From assembly GCA_024235255.1 (NCBI GenBank), contig JACKMT010000004.1:124001-188000 (forward strand): a stretch of 64,000 bases of DNA, read 5' to 3'. This stretch comes from Chromatiaceae bacterium (lineage in GTDB: Bacteria; Pseudomonadota; Gammaproteobacteria; Chromatiales; Chromatiaceae). Shown here piece after piece: positions 54,210 to 62,879 of this stretch. Made by a program: the position numbers and the translations under genes. Position 1 is the first letter of the stretch; each line of letters begins with the position of its first letter. Under the pieces are notes generated by a model, which saw only the letters and a program-made list of their open reading frames with translations, was not told where the DNA came from and made no database searches.

Positions 54210-54343
54210 GATCTTTCCCTCCTTTTGGTTTCCGTCCGCTATTATAATTATTGGTGCTATAGACTGATTTATCCAGTGGCACCCGACTGCCGACTTGGCG
54301 GGTTATCACTGGTCCCGCATTTCTTCAAACACAGGCGAGCGGT

Positions 54344-56500
54344 ATGGGGCGAAAGCTCAGATTATTTTTTTTCCTTCTCGTTTTACCGGTACAGGCGGTA
54401 AACGCCGTTGATCAGACGATCCGAATCGGCGTGCTAAGCCATCGTGGTGTGGCGGCAACGCTAAAAAACTGGTCGCCCACCGCCGATTATCTCAGCCGTA
54501 CAGTGCCCGGTCATCGCTTCGAAGTTGTTCCGCTGGGTTTCAATGAGGTCGAGCCGGCGGTCAAATTCGGGCAGATCGATTTCCTGCTGGTCAATTCCGG
54601 CATCTACGTCAATATGGAGGTGAAATACCGGGTTTCGCGTATCAGTACCCTGGACAACCTGGTGGGCAGCGTGCCCTACAATGTATTTGGCGGGGTGGTG
54701 TTCGTGCGCAAAGACCGGCGCGATATCAACAGTCTGGAAAACCTCCGCGGCAGAAGCCTGATGGCAGTAGATGAAACCTCACTCGGCGGGTTTCAGATGG
54801 CTTGGCGCGAGATGCAGCAGGTCGGGCTAAACCCCTACCGCAACCTGTCGAGTCTGACATTCGCCGGGACTCATGACCGGGTGGTAAAGGCTGTCCTGGA
54901 AGGCAGTGTCGAAGTTGGAACAGTGCGCACCAATATTCTCGAACGCATGGCCGCCGCCGGGGAGATCGACATTGATGCGTTTCGTATCATCAACCAGAAA
55001 ATCGGATCCGAATTCCCCTTCAAGCGCTCGACCTCCCTCTATCCCGAGTGGCCTTTCAGTAAACTGCAGCATACGCCCAACGAGCTGGCGCAGCGGGTCG
55101 CGGTGGCGCTGTTAAGCATGCCGCGTTTCAACGCTGCCGCGAAAGCCGGGAACTACGCTGGCTGGACCGTGCCTTTGGATTATCAGTCGGTGCACGAGAT
55201 ATTCCGGGAGTTGAACCTGCCGCCTTACCAGGATGTCGGCAAATTCACACTGGCGGATGCGGTCAGAAAGTACTGGTTCTGGCCGCTGCTGGCACTGGCG
55301 TTCCTGATCAGCATGTTCATCATGACCACCTGGGTGGCGCGTCTTAACCGGGAGCTGAAACGCTCCAAGCTGCATTTGGAGCAGCAGCATGATCTGATCC
55401 TCAATTCGGTGGCGGACGGTATCCTTGGCGTCGATCTGGAAGGTAACTCCACCTTTGCCAACCGGGCAATGTGCGAGATTACGGGTTGGAACGTGCAGGA
55501 GCTGATCGGCAGGAATCAGCACGAGATGCTGCACCACTCGCATATTGACGGCTCTCCCCACTCCCCTCAGGCGTGCCCGGTATACCTAACCTTTCGCGAT
55601 AACACGGCGCGTTATATCGACGACGATGTGTTTTGGAAAAAGGATGGCAGTTCTTTTCCGGTGGAGTACTCCAGTACGCCGATCCGCAATGAGAAAGGGT
55701 ATGCGCGGGGCAGCGTGGTGGTGTTCAGGGATATCAGCCAGCGCAAACAGGCGGAAGAGGATGCGCGGCAACATCAGATGGAGCTTGCCCATGTGGCGCG
55801 GCTGAGTACCATGGGGGAGATGGCGTCGGGTCTCGCGCATGAACTCAATCAGCCACTGACGGCGATTGCCACCAACGCCCATGCCTGCATCCGCATGCTG
55901 GAAAGCGGCAGGGTCGACAGCGAAAGGTGTGCCGATGTGATGGAGCGGATAGGCGCTCAGGCAGAGCGGGCCGGAGAGATTATCCGGCATCTGCGCCAAT
56001 TCGTCAGCAAGGAGCAACCTGAACTTGCACCGGTGAATCTCAACGAATTGATCGCCGAGGTGCTGACGCTGATCAGGCCTGAAGCGAACAGAGCAGACGT
56101 GCGTATAATAACGGAGCTGGATCCGGGTATCGGACGGGTGATGGCGCAGCGGATTCAGATCGACCAGGTGATCGTCAACCTGTTGCGCAACGCTATCGAT
56201 GCAATGGTCGATGCCGGCAGTCAGAAACGCGAAATACGCATCCTCACACGGATGGAGAGTGAAACGGGCCTGGTTGAAACCACCGTGGCAGATACCGGCC
56301 CCGGTCTTAAACAGCAGATCAGAGCGAAGTTGTTTACACCATTTACCACCACCAAATCGCAAGGGATGGGGCTCGGACTGTCGATCAGCCTGGGCATCAT
56401 TGAGTCCCACCAAGGGAACCTGTTGCTCGATTCGGAGCCCGGCACCGGGGCGGTGTTCCGATTTACCTTGCCGGTTACCGGAGCGGAGAAAAGCGGATGA
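54344..56500 (+). CDS. Sensor histidine kinase with PhnD-like periplasmic domain and PAS (TtrS/ThsS-like)
   Basis: Membrane sensor kinase, 718 residues. The signal/first helix is followed by a periplasmic PhnD-like ligand-binding domain (about 25-300; IRIGVLSHRGVAAT...RRDINSLENLRGR). A membrane helix (about 307-330, WFWPLLALAFLISMFIMTTWV) leads to a PAS domain (about 345-470), a HisKA domain with His499 in GLAHELNQPLTAI, and HATPase boxes (NLLRNAIDAM, DTGPGL, GMGLGL). This layout matches TtrS (tetrathionate) and ThsS (thiosulfate). It is coupled by an ATGA overlap to the regulator, and next to soxX. Sensing of thiosulfate or a related sulfur ligand is inference. Confidence 0.88.
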   Translation: MGRKLRLFFFLLVLPVQAVNAVDQTIRIGVLSHRGVAATLKNWSPTADYLSRTVPGHRFEVVPLGFNEVEPAVKFGQIDFLLVNSGIYVNMEVKYRVSRISTLDNLVGSVPYNVFGGVVFVRKDRRDINSLENLRGRSLMAVDETSLGGFQMAWREMQQVGLNPYRNLSSLTFAGTHDRVVKAVLEGSVEVGTVRTNILERMAAAGEIDIDAFRIINQKIGSEFPFKRSTSLYPEWPFSKLQHTPNELAQRVAVALLSMPRFNAAAKAGNYAGWTVPLDYQSVHEIFRELNLPPYQDVGKFTLADAVRKYWFWPLLALAFLISMFIMTTWVARLNRELKRSKLHLEQQHDLILNSVADGILGVDLEGNSTFANRAMCEITGWNVQELIGRNQHEMLHHSHIDGSPHSPQACPVYLTFRDNTARYIDDDVFWKKDGSSFPVEYSSTPIRNEKGYARGSVVVFRDISQRKQAEEDARQHQMELAHVARLSTMGEMASGLAHELNQPLTAIATNAHACIRMLESGRVDSERCADVMERIGAQAERAGEIIRHLRQFVSKEQPELAPVNLNELIAEVLTLIRPEANRADVRIITELDPGIGRVMAQRIQIDQVIVNLLRNAIDAMVDAGSQKREIRILTRMESETGLVETTVADTGPGLKQQIRAKLFTPFTTTKSQGMGLGLSISLGIIESHQGNLLLDSEPGTGAVFRFTLPVTGAEKSG

Positions 56501-57108
56501 ACGACCAGGTCAGTGTCTTTATCGTCGACGACGACCAGGAAGTGCGGCATGCGCTCCAACTGTTGATGGAGTCGGTCGGCCTGCAGGTGGAGTGTTTCGA
56601 GTCTGCCCAATCCTATCTCGATCAGTTCAATCCGGACAAGCCGGGCTGTTTGGTGCTCGACGTGCGTATGCCGGGCATGGGCGGTCTCGATCTGCAGGCG
56701 CGGCTGGCCGAGGAGCGCCTGTGCCCGCCGATTATCATCGTCACCGGCCACGGTGATGTACCGATGGCGGTCAGAGCGGTGCAGGCCGGCGCGATGAATT
56801 TTATCGAAAAGCCGTTCAACGATCAGGCGCTGCTCGATAGTGTCTACCGGGCGATCGAAAAAGATGCGCAGCAGCGGGGGCATGTCTCGCGCCTGGCCGA
56901 GATAGAGTCCAGATTTGAGAAGCTGACGCCGCGCGAACGCGATGTGCTGGAGCAGATAGTGGTGGGCAAGCGCAATAAGCTGATTGCCGCAGATCTCGGC
57001 GTGAGCCAGTCGACGGTGGAGGCGCATCGAGCCAAGGTTATGGAAAAGATGGAGGCGGGCAGCCTCTCTGAACTAATGCGGATGATGCTTTCTCTGGAGT
57101 CTAGTTAA
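56497..57108 (+). CDS. Response regulator, FixJ/TtrR type
   Basis: 203 residues. The receiver domain (1-120) has Asp-Asp (DDDQE), the phospho-acceptor Asp55 in LVLDVRMPG, the switch Thr in IVTGHGDV and Lys in IEKPFN. The LuxR-type HTH (140-200) reads LTPRERDVLEQIVVGKRNK then IAADLGVSQSTVEAHRAKVMEKM. It overlaps the kinase gene by 4 nt. It lies 263 bp upstream of soxX on the same strand, so autoregulation and regulation of the sox genes are both plausible. The target sites are not recognisable by eye. Confidence 0.92.
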   Translation: MNDQVSVFIVDDDQEVRHALQLLMESVGLQVECFESAQSYLDQFNPDKPGCLVLDVRMPGMGGLDLQARLAEERLCPPIIIVTGHGDVPMAVRAVQAGAMNFIEKPFNDQALLDSVYRAIEKDAQQRGHVSRLAEIESRFEKLTPRERDVLEQIVVGKRNKLIAADLGVSQSTVEAHRAKVMEKMEAGSLSELMRMMLSLESS

Positions 57109-57371
57109 GGTTTTCCCCAATAGCACTAGCAGTATCTCAGAGTTTTTTTCTTTTCAGAATTACCCTCTAATCCACTCAGCCATTCAGAATTTACTGCGGC
57201 GGAAGCCGGCGACGACTCACCGACAGCGAGTGTCAGCCGTAGCTGCCGGCAGACGGAATGACTGATGTTTGACCGGCATACCGAAGCGTGACGGGTAAGT
57301 TTCTATACCCATACATCAGAATGAAGACCAGAGCCGGTCAGGTACCTTCACCCGTGAATCGGAGGATAGAG
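57109..57371 (+). promoter_or_regulatory. Control region between the two-component genes and soxX
   Basis: 263 bp, no gene. It holds several short inverted repeats (GCCGGC copies near 57206 and 57243, ACTC...GAGT at 57214-57231), which could be regulator sites. No clear -35/-10 or -24/-12 pair was identified. The soxX ribosome-binding site is GGAGGATAGAG before the ATG. Confidence 0.4.
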
Positions 57372-57746
57372 ATGATAAAAGAGATCAAAAGCCTGGCTGC
57401 TGCGACGAGCACTCTGGCGCTGGTGAGCGGCGCGCTGCTGATGTCGTCGGCGGCTTATGCCGCCGAAGGCGCCGGCAATATCGAAAAAGGAAAAGCCATC
57501 GCATTCGGCCGCACGCAAGGTAACTGCGTTACCTGCCACACGATGGATGACGGTGAATCACCCGGCAACCTGGGACCGCCGCTGATCGCGATGAAGGCGC
57601 GCTACCCGGACAAGGCGAAATTGCGCGCACAGATCTGGGATCCCACGGTGGCTAATCCTGAGTCAGCCATGGTTCCTTTCGGCAAATACAAGGTATTGAC
57701 CGAAGAGGAGATCGATTATCTGGTCGATTACATCTGGTCGCTTTGA
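57372..57746 (+). CDS. soxX: Sulfur oxidation c-type cytochrome SoxX
   Basis: Monoheme cytochrome subunit of SoxXA, the periplasmic enzyme that links thiosulfate to the SoxY cysteine. 124 residues from the ATG at 57372 with GGAGG upstream; longer frames are spurious. The signal peptide ends in AYA (about 1-30). Heme motif CVTCH (Cys52, Cys55, His56); Met100 in ESAMVPFG is the probable distal ligand. It is the first gene of the sox cluster; soxA follows after 44 bp. Confidence 0.95.
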   Translation: MIKEIKSLAAATSTLALVSGALLMSSAAYAAEGAGNIEKGKAIAFGRTQGNCVTCHTMDDGESPGNLGPPLIAMKARYPDKAKLRAQIWDPTVANPESAMVPFGKYKVLTEEEIDYLVDYIWSL

Positions 57747-57790
57747 TGGCCGGGAATTACGCCACAAATTTCCTTGAGTCGGAGAATAGC

Positions 57791-58633
57791 ATGATCAAAA
57801 ACAGAAGATTTACCAAGCTGGCGATAGCAGCCATCACGTGCTGTTTCGCGCTAACCGCCCAAGCCGGGCCGGCGGAAGACCGTCAGGCATTTCTCGATGC
57901 CTATAAGTGGAAGTTTCCCAACGTACCGCAGGAAGAGTTTATCAACGGCGTTTATGCGATCGATCCGGTCGGTCGCGAGAATTGGGAAGCGATCGAAGAG
58001 TTTCCCCCGTACGAAACGTTTATCGATGACGGGCGGGCGATGTGGGCGAAGCCCTTCGCCAACGGTAAAACCTATAAAGACTGCTTTCCCGATGGTCCGG
58101 GTATCACTCACAAGTATCCGCACTGGGATAAGCAGAAAGGCATGGTCATGACCCTGCCGCTGGCGATTAACGAGTGCCTGGAGGCGAACGGTGAGAAGCC
58201 GCTCCCGTACAAGAAGGGGCCAATCAATAACATTCTCTCCTACATGGCTTTCGAGTCCCGCGGACAGGTCACCAATGTAGAGATTCCGGAAGACGATCCG
58301 CGCGCGCTGGAAGCCTACGAACAGGGTAAGAAGTTCTACTTTACCCGCCGCGGTCAGCTGAACTTCTCCTGTGCAACCTGCCATCTGCAGAACACTGGCA
58401 TGCAGGTGCGCACCGAGATTCTGAGTCCGAGTTTCGGACACACCACCCATTGGCCGGTGTATCGCTCCAAATGGGGAACGGTGGGAACCCTGCACCGCAG
58501 ATTCAGCGGTTGCAACGAAAACATACGCGCCAAGGCATTCGAGGCTCAGGGAGAGCAGTACCGGAATCTGGAGTACTTTCTGACCTACATGAGCAACGGC
58601 CTGGAACTCAACGGCCCCGGCGCCCGCAAATAA
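57791..58633 (+). CDS. soxA: Sulfur oxidation c-type cytochrome SoxA (single-heme form)
   Basis: Catalytic subunit of SoxXA. 280 residues from the ATG at 57791; signal peptide ends AQA. Only one CxxCH is present: CATCH at Cys194-His198. The N-terminal heme site of diheme SoxA is replaced by lone cysteines (Cys98 in KDCFPDG, Cys129), which form a disulfide in monoheme types. Cys241 in SGCNENIRAKAF is the active-site cysteine ligand, carrying persulfide in known structures. Length fits the family. It follows soxX and precedes the SoxK-like/rhodanese gene by 33 bp. Confidence 0.94.
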   Translation: MIKNRRFTKLAIAAITCCFALTAQAGPAEDRQAFLDAYKWKFPNVPQEEFINGVYAIDPVGRENWEAIEEFPPYETFIDDGRAMWAKPFANGKTYKDCFPDGPGITHKYPHWDKQKGMVMTLPLAINECLEANGEKPLPYKKGPINNILSYMAFESRGQVTNVEIPEDDPRALEAYEQGKKFYFTRRGQLNFSCATCHLQNTGMQVRTEILSPSFGHTTHWPVYRSKWGTVGTLHRRFSGCNENIRAKAFEAQGEQYRNLEYFLTYMSNGLELNGPGARK

Positions 58634-58666
58634 GTCCGGCGGAAACAGAACAACTGGAGTTAAACC

Positions 58667-59644
58667 ATGTATACGAATATGAGACTTAATGCAGTGCTGG
58701 TGGCCATCTGCCTCAGCGGCGCTCCGGTCAGCCTGATGGCGGCTGATGCGAAAAATGCCGACGCAAAAGCGGCGGAAGCGCAGACGATGATCGCGGCAGC
58801 CGAGGAGGCGAGGAAGAAGGCGGCCTCGGTCGACAGCGAATGGCGCGATACCGCCGACTATATCAAGCAGGCGCAGGCGGCACTAAAGGCAGGTAAGCCG
58901 GATGACGCCATCCGCCTGGCAAAGATCGCGGAGGATCAGGGTAATCTGGGTTATGAGCAGGGTTTCTCACAGCAGGAGTTGAAGCTCCCATCATACTTCA
59001 AGGTGAAAGCCGCATCGCCGATGGCGGTCTCTGCCGCCACATCAATGAAAGGGCATAAGATCACCCCTTCCCTGACAAGTGTCGATGTGATGCACCAAGG
59101 GAAGGTGATATCGATCAGCAGGACCGCGGATGAGCACGCTGTCATACCTCAGGCTTACTCCAGCACCGCCCGCGAATGCCCGCCATTCTGTGTTCAGCCT
59201 ATGAGCATCGGGCCGGGCGTGGATACTATCGGTGAACTGGAAGTGCTCGATTATCTGCAGCGCATTGCCAAGGGTGATCCCACCGTGCTGGTGGTTGATT
59301 CGCGCACGCCGGATTGGATGGTGCGCGGTACGGTGCCAGGCTCGGTCAATATTCCCTGGAACAAGATCAACATTGACCTGCAGGGCACATTCGGCAGCGA
59401 GAAAGAGGCGGATTCGCTGAACGATATTCTGGAAAGTCAGTTTCATGCGCGCAAGGCCAACGGCAAGTGGGATTTCCGCAATGCAAAAACGCTGGTGCTG
59501 TTCTGTAACGGTATCTGGTGTCCGCAGTCCTCGGCCAACATTCGCACGCTGCTCAAACTGGGCTACCCGGCGTACAAACTCAAATGGTATCGCGGGGGTA
59601 TGCAGAGCTGGGTCAGTGCCGGTCTGTCAACAGTCAACAAATAA
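58667..59644 (+). CDS. SoxK-like domain plus rhodanese fusion, exported
   Basis: 325 residues with a signal peptide ending LMA. Residues about 30-105 are a Lys/Ala/Glu-rich helical domain (AAEEARKKAASVDSEWRDTA then DYIKQAQAALKAGKPDDAIRLA) that looks like SoxK, the small SoxXA-binding protein of Chlorobium. The C-terminal part (about 190-320) is a rhodanese domain, with VLVVDSRTPDWMVRGTVPGS and the active loop at Cys280 and Cys285 (CNGIWC). Rhodaneses transfer sulfane sulfur, so it could move sulfur to or from SoxYZ. The SoxK reading is by resemblance only; the rhodanese call is firm. Confidence 0.82.
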   Translation: MYTNMRLNAVLVAICLSGAPVSLMAADAKNADAKAAEAQTMIAAAEEARKKAASVDSEWRDTADYIKQAQAALKAGKPDDAIRLAKIAEDQGNLGYEQGFSQQELKLPSYFKVKAASPMAVSAATSMKGHKITPSLTSVDVMHQGKVISISRTADEHAVIPQAYSSTARECPPFCVQPMSIGPGVDTIGELEVLDYLQRIAKGDPTVLVVDSRTPDWMVRGTVPGSVNIPWNKINIDLQGTFGSEKEADSLNDILESQFHARKANGKWDFRNAKTLVLFCNGIWCPQSSANIRTLLKLGYPAYKLKWYRGGMQSWVSAGLSTVNK

Positions 59645-59672
59645 TCGGCTTGTTCGAATTTAGGAGAGTGAG

Positions 59673-60146
59673 ATGATGAACAGAAAACGCAGAATGCTGC
59701 TGCAGGGCTCATTAACTGCCGGCGCCATCGGCGTCGCCGTCGGTGCCGGTCTGCTTACCCCGGGAAGTGTCCTTGCTGCCTGGCCTGAGAAGGCATTCAA
59801 AGCGAAAGAGATGCCGGAGATGCTGCAGGAGCTGATGGGCGCCAATGTTGTGGAAGCGAGCGACGGGATCAATATCAAGGCCCCGGATATTGCCGAGAAT
59901 GGCGCCGTGGTGCCGGTTACCGTTACGACCGACATTGCCGGCGCCCAGTCGATCGCCCTTATCGCGGTAAATAACCCGGCGCCGTTGGTTGCCAGTTATG
60001 ACCTGGGCGAGGGCACCGAGGGTTTTGTCTCCACCCGAATCAAGATGGGCAAGAGCGGCGATGTGGTTGCGGTGGTAAACGCCGGAGGAAAACTTTACAG
60101 CGCCAAGAAAGAGGTGAAAGTCACCATCGGCGGGTGTGGTGGGTGA
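59673..60146 (+). CDS. soxY: Thiosulfate oxidation carrier protein SoxY
   Basis: Periplasmic carrier whose C-terminal cysteine holds the sulfur intermediates. 157 residues; a Tat signal (NRKRRMLLQGS) is present, consistent with export of the folded SoxYZ complex. The C-terminus is VTIGGCGG with carrier Cys155, the defining swinging arm. AGGAGAG lies before the ATG; a second ATG follows at once. It is normally directly coupled to soxZ, but here 212 bp with two inverted-repeat elements separate them. Confidence 0.96.
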   Translation: MMNRKRRMLLQGSLTAGAIGVAVGAGLLTPGSVLAAWPEKAFKAKEMPEMLQELMGANVVEASDGINIKAPDIAENGAVVPVTVTTDIAGAQSIALIAVNNPAPLVASYDLGEGTEGFVSTRIKMGKSGDVVAVVNAGGKLYSAKKEVKVTIGGCGG

Positions 60147-60147
60147 G

Positions 60148-60182
60148 CCTAAATAATTGGTCCAGTGGACCAATTATTTAGG
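60148..60182. repeat. Perfect 16-bp palindrome right after soxY
   Basis: Arms 60148-60163 and 60167-60182 are perfect complements (starting CCTAAATAATTGG) around an AGT loop. It begins one base after the soxY stop. There is no T-tract, so it is not a normal terminator; it could slow 3' decay or attenuate transcription between soxY and soxZ, setting their ratio. Confidence 0.85.
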
Positions 60183-60187
60183 CGAAC

Positions 60188-60307
60188 GCCCGGCAAGCGA
60201 CCCACAGGGCAGGGATTGCTCCTGCAATCCTGCTGCATTTCTGCCTTCCCTGGCAGTCAGATGTGGGAAGGTAGAGCAATGCAGGAGCAATTGCCGAGAT
60301 GCCGGGC
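60188..60307. repeat. Nested inverted-repeat element (REP/BIME-like) between soxY and soxZ
   Basis: Three nested pairs: GCCCGGCA (60188-60195) with TGCCGGGC (60300-60307); ATTGCTCCTGCA (60215-60226) with TGCAGGAGCAAT (60280-60291); CCTTCCC (60244-60250) with GGGAAGG (60265-60271). GCAGGAGCAATTGCCGAGAT recalls the TGTAGGAGCG...CCGCGAT type of REP sequence in gammaproteobacteria. Likely a mobile or dispersed repeat now in the 5' leader of soxZ. Confidence 0.7.
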
Positions 60308-60358
60308 CGGATAGATCTGTCTGCTACGCATAAACAACAGAATTCAGAGGAAACCAAA

Positions 60359-60673
60359 ATGGCAACAAATTCCATCAAGATCAGAGCCCAGTTGAAAGAC
60401 GGTGTGACCACGGTCAAGGCACTGATGACACACCCCATGGAGACCGGTGCACGCAAAGATAAGGATGGCTCGATGATCCCAGCCCACTTTATCCAGGAAG
60501 TTAGCTGCGAAGCCGCCGGCAAGAACGTGTTGACCGCCTATTGGAGCGGCGGTGTCTCAAAAAACCCATACCTCTCTTTTAAGTACAGTGGTGCCAACAA
60601 AGGCGATGTGCTGAAGCTCTCCTGGACGGACAATAAAGGCGAATCAGCCACTGCTGAGGCGGAAGTCAGCTAG
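60359..60673 (+). CDS. soxZ: Thiosulfate oxidation carrier complex protein SoxZ
   Basis: Partner of SoxY, with which it forms the SoxYZ heterodimer. 104 residues from the ATG at 60359; AGAGGAAACC upstream. Typical features: IRAQLKDGVTTVKALMTHPMETGARKD in sections, IPAHFIQEV and the C-terminal LKLSWTDNKGES. There is no signal peptide, as usual: it is exported by hitch-hiking on the Tat-targeted SoxY. soxB follows after 121 bp. Confidence 0.95.
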   Translation: MATNSIKIRAQLKDGVTTVKALMTHPMETGARKDKDGSMIPAHFIQEVSCEAAGKNVLTAYWSGGVSKNPYLSFKYSGANKGDVLKLSWTDNKGESATAEAEVS

Positions 60674-60794
60674 CCGGAAACAGCTGGAAATCGGGGCACT
60701 GCAGGTAGTGCTCCTGGTGTAGGTCTCGCATCGAACCGAGCAAACATATTTTATAAGCAGGCTGCGTTTTGCCACTCTGAAAGGAAGGTCCGCG

Positions 60795-62561
60795 ATGAAG
60801 ATTTCAAGAAGAGAGTTCATTCGATTGATGGGACTGGCCGGTGCCGCCGGTATGTTGCCGGGTTCAGCTTTCTCCGCGATGAAGAGACCGGGTGATCTTT
60901 ACGAAATCCCAAAATTCGGTAATGTCTGTCTGCTGCACATGACTGATTGTCATGCTCAGTTGAATCCCATCTACTTTCGTGAGCCGAGCGTTAATCTGGG
61001 TGTGGGCGGGGCATTGGGAAAAGCGCCGCACCTGGTGGGTGAGGCGCTGCTCAGGCACTTCAATATCGCACCCGATTCGATCGCTGCCCATGCCTTGAGC
61101 TACCTGAATTTTGACCAGGCTGCGCAGCAGTACGGCCGGGTGGGTGGTTTCGCGCACCTCGCTTCGCTGGTGAAACGACTGCGTACCGAACGGGGCGACG
61201 GCAACTCGCTGTTGTTGGATGGCGGTGATACCTGGCAGGGCTCCGGCACCGCTTACTGGACCCGCGGTAAAGACATGGTGGGTGCCTGCAATCTGCTCGG
61301 CGTGGATGTCATGACGGGCCACTGGGAGTTCACCTATCTGGATAAAGAGATCATCGAGAATATCGGCGAGTTCGAGGGCGATTTTGTGGCGCAGAATGTC
61401 GGCGTCAACGAGGTAGCGCTGTTCGACTACAAGTTTGCCGATTTCGCAGGTTTTAGCGAAGACGACGGACTGGCCTTCAAACCCTATACTATGAAAGAGA
61501 TCGGCGGGGTGCGTGTCGCCGTGGTCGGCCAGGCATTTCCCTATACGCCAATCGCCAACCCGCAGCGTTTTATTCCCGATTGGACCTTCGGCATTCAGGA
61601 CGATCGCATGCAGAAGATCATCAACCGGGTGCGTGAGAACGAACAGCCGGACCTGCTGGTAGTGCTCTCGCACAACGGCATGGACGTGGACCTGAAAATG
61701 GCTTCCCGTGTCAGCGGCATCGACGTGATTTTCGGCGGACATACCCACGACGGTATGCCGGCGCCGTCCGTGGTCGAAAACAAGAGCGGCAAGACCTTGG
61801 TGACAAATGCGGGATCCAACGGCAAGTTTCTGGGTGTGATGGATCTCGACGTGCGCGAAGGCAGGCTGCAGGATTTTCGCTACCGCCTGGTGCCGGTCTT
61901 CTCCAATATGCTGCCGGCGGACGCTGAGATGCAGGCCTATATCGACCAGGTACGTGCGCCTTACCAAGAACAACTGGAAGAGAAGCTGGCCGTGGCGGAG
62001 GAGACGCTCTACCGCCGAGGCAACTTTAACGGCACCTTCGATCAGGTGATCTGCGATGCGCTGCGCAGCGTCAACGATGCGCAGATATCGCTCTCCCCCG
62101 GATTCCGCTGGGGTACCAGCGTGCTGCCCGGACAAGCCATCACCATGGACAATGTGATGGACCAGACCTGCATCACCTACCCGGAGACCTATCGCCGGGA
62201 AATGAAAGGATCCGAAATCAAGGCGATTTTGGAAGATGTCAGCGACAACCTGTTTAATGCCGACCCCTACTTCCAGCAGGGCGGCGACATGGTGCGGGTC
62301 GGTGGACTCGACTATGTCTGCGAACCGAATAAAACGATTGGCAAGCGCATCAGCAGCATGACGCTGGACGACGGCACTCCGGTTGACGCCGACAAGAGCT
62401 ATACCGTCGCCGGCTGGGCAACGGTCGGCTCACAGTCACCCGGGCGGCCGATTTGGGATGTGGTCGCCGAATACCTGCGCGATAAAAAGCAGATCAGGAT
62501 CGAGAAACTGAATACCCCCAAGCTGGTTGGCGTAGAGGGTAATCCGGGCATAGCCGGTTAA
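60795..62561 (+). CDS. soxB: Thiosulfohydrolase SoxB
   Basis: Di-manganese hydrolase that releases sulfate from SoxY-bound S-sulfonate. 588 residues; a Tat-type signal is visible (MKISRREFIRLMGLAGAAGM). Metal-site motifs: LHMTDCHAQL, GGDTWQGSGTAYWTRG, MTGHWEFTY (the SoxB-specific variant of GNHE), LSHNGMDVD and FGGHTHDGMP. The C-terminal 5'-nucleotidase domain is complete (FRWGTSVLPGQAITMDN). A strong terminator follows, so soxB ends the cluster; soxCD are absent. Confidence 0.96.
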   Translation: MKISRREFIRLMGLAGAAGMLPGSAFSAMKRPGDLYEIPKFGNVCLLHMTDCHAQLNPIYFREPSVNLGVGGALGKAPHLVGEALLRHFNIAPDSIAAHALSYLNFDQAAQQYGRVGGFAHLASLVKRLRTERGDGNSLLLDGGDTWQGSGTAYWTRGKDMVGACNLLGVDVMTGHWEFTYLDKEIIENIGEFEGDFVAQNVGVNEVALFDYKFADFAGFSEDDGLAFKPYTMKEIGGVRVAVVGQAFPYTPIANPQRFIPDWTFGIQDDRMQKIINRVRENEQPDLLVVLSHNGMDVDLKMASRVSGIDVIFGGHTHDGMPAPSVVENKSGKTLVTNAGSNGKFLGVMDLDVREGRLQDFRYRLVPVFSNMLPADAEMQAYIDQVRAPYQEQLEEKLAVAEETLYRRGNFNGTFDQVICDALRSVNDAQISLSPGFRWGTSVLPGQAITMDNVMDQTCITYPETYRREMKGSEIKAILEDVSDNLFNADPYFQQGGDMVRVGGLDYVCEPNKTIGKRISSMTLDDGTPVDADKSYTVAGWATVGSQSPGRPIWDVVAEYLRDKKQIRIEKLNTPKLVGVEGNPGIAG

Positions 62562-62595
62562 ACAAACCGGCAGACGAAGCCTGTCCTCCTCATTT

Positions 62596-62620
62596 AGGCG
62601 CCGCCCGGCGCCTTTTTTTT
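62596..62620 (+). terminator. Rho-independent terminator after soxB
   Basis: AGGCGCC-GCCC-GGCGCCT followed by eight Ts. It closes the sox transcription unit. Confidence 0.95.
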
Positions 62621-62786
62621 GCAGAGGTGCGCCAAACCCGAATTGTCAGGAATGCGTCTGGTATTCCGTATCCCGGTGAAATTTCCGGGCCGAATGGAAT
62701 CCATTTTTCCCTGTGTTCGCATTGACTCGGGGACTCTGCCTGCGTATTATTCCTGGCTCTTCGCCGCTGGTTTGGATTCATGCGAT

Positions 62787-62863
62787 CGGGGTATAGCGCA
62801 GCCTGGTAGCGCGCCTGCTTTGGGAGCAGGATGTCGGGAGTTCGAATCTCTCTACCCCGACCA
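62787..62863 (+). tRNA. tRNA-Pro (anticodon TGG)
   Basis: Full cloverleaf with encoded CCA: acceptor CGGGGTA pairs with TACCCCG, anticodon stem CCTGC/GCAGG around TTTGGGA (anticodon TGG), T-loop GTTCGAAT. First of four tRNAs in a row. Confidence 0.95.
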
Positions 62864-62879
62864 ATAAGTGACTCTTCAC

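Noticed and set aside
60864..62135. Minus-strand open frame opposite soxB
   Set aside because: Shadow of soxB; high in His, Arg and Gln, no domain.
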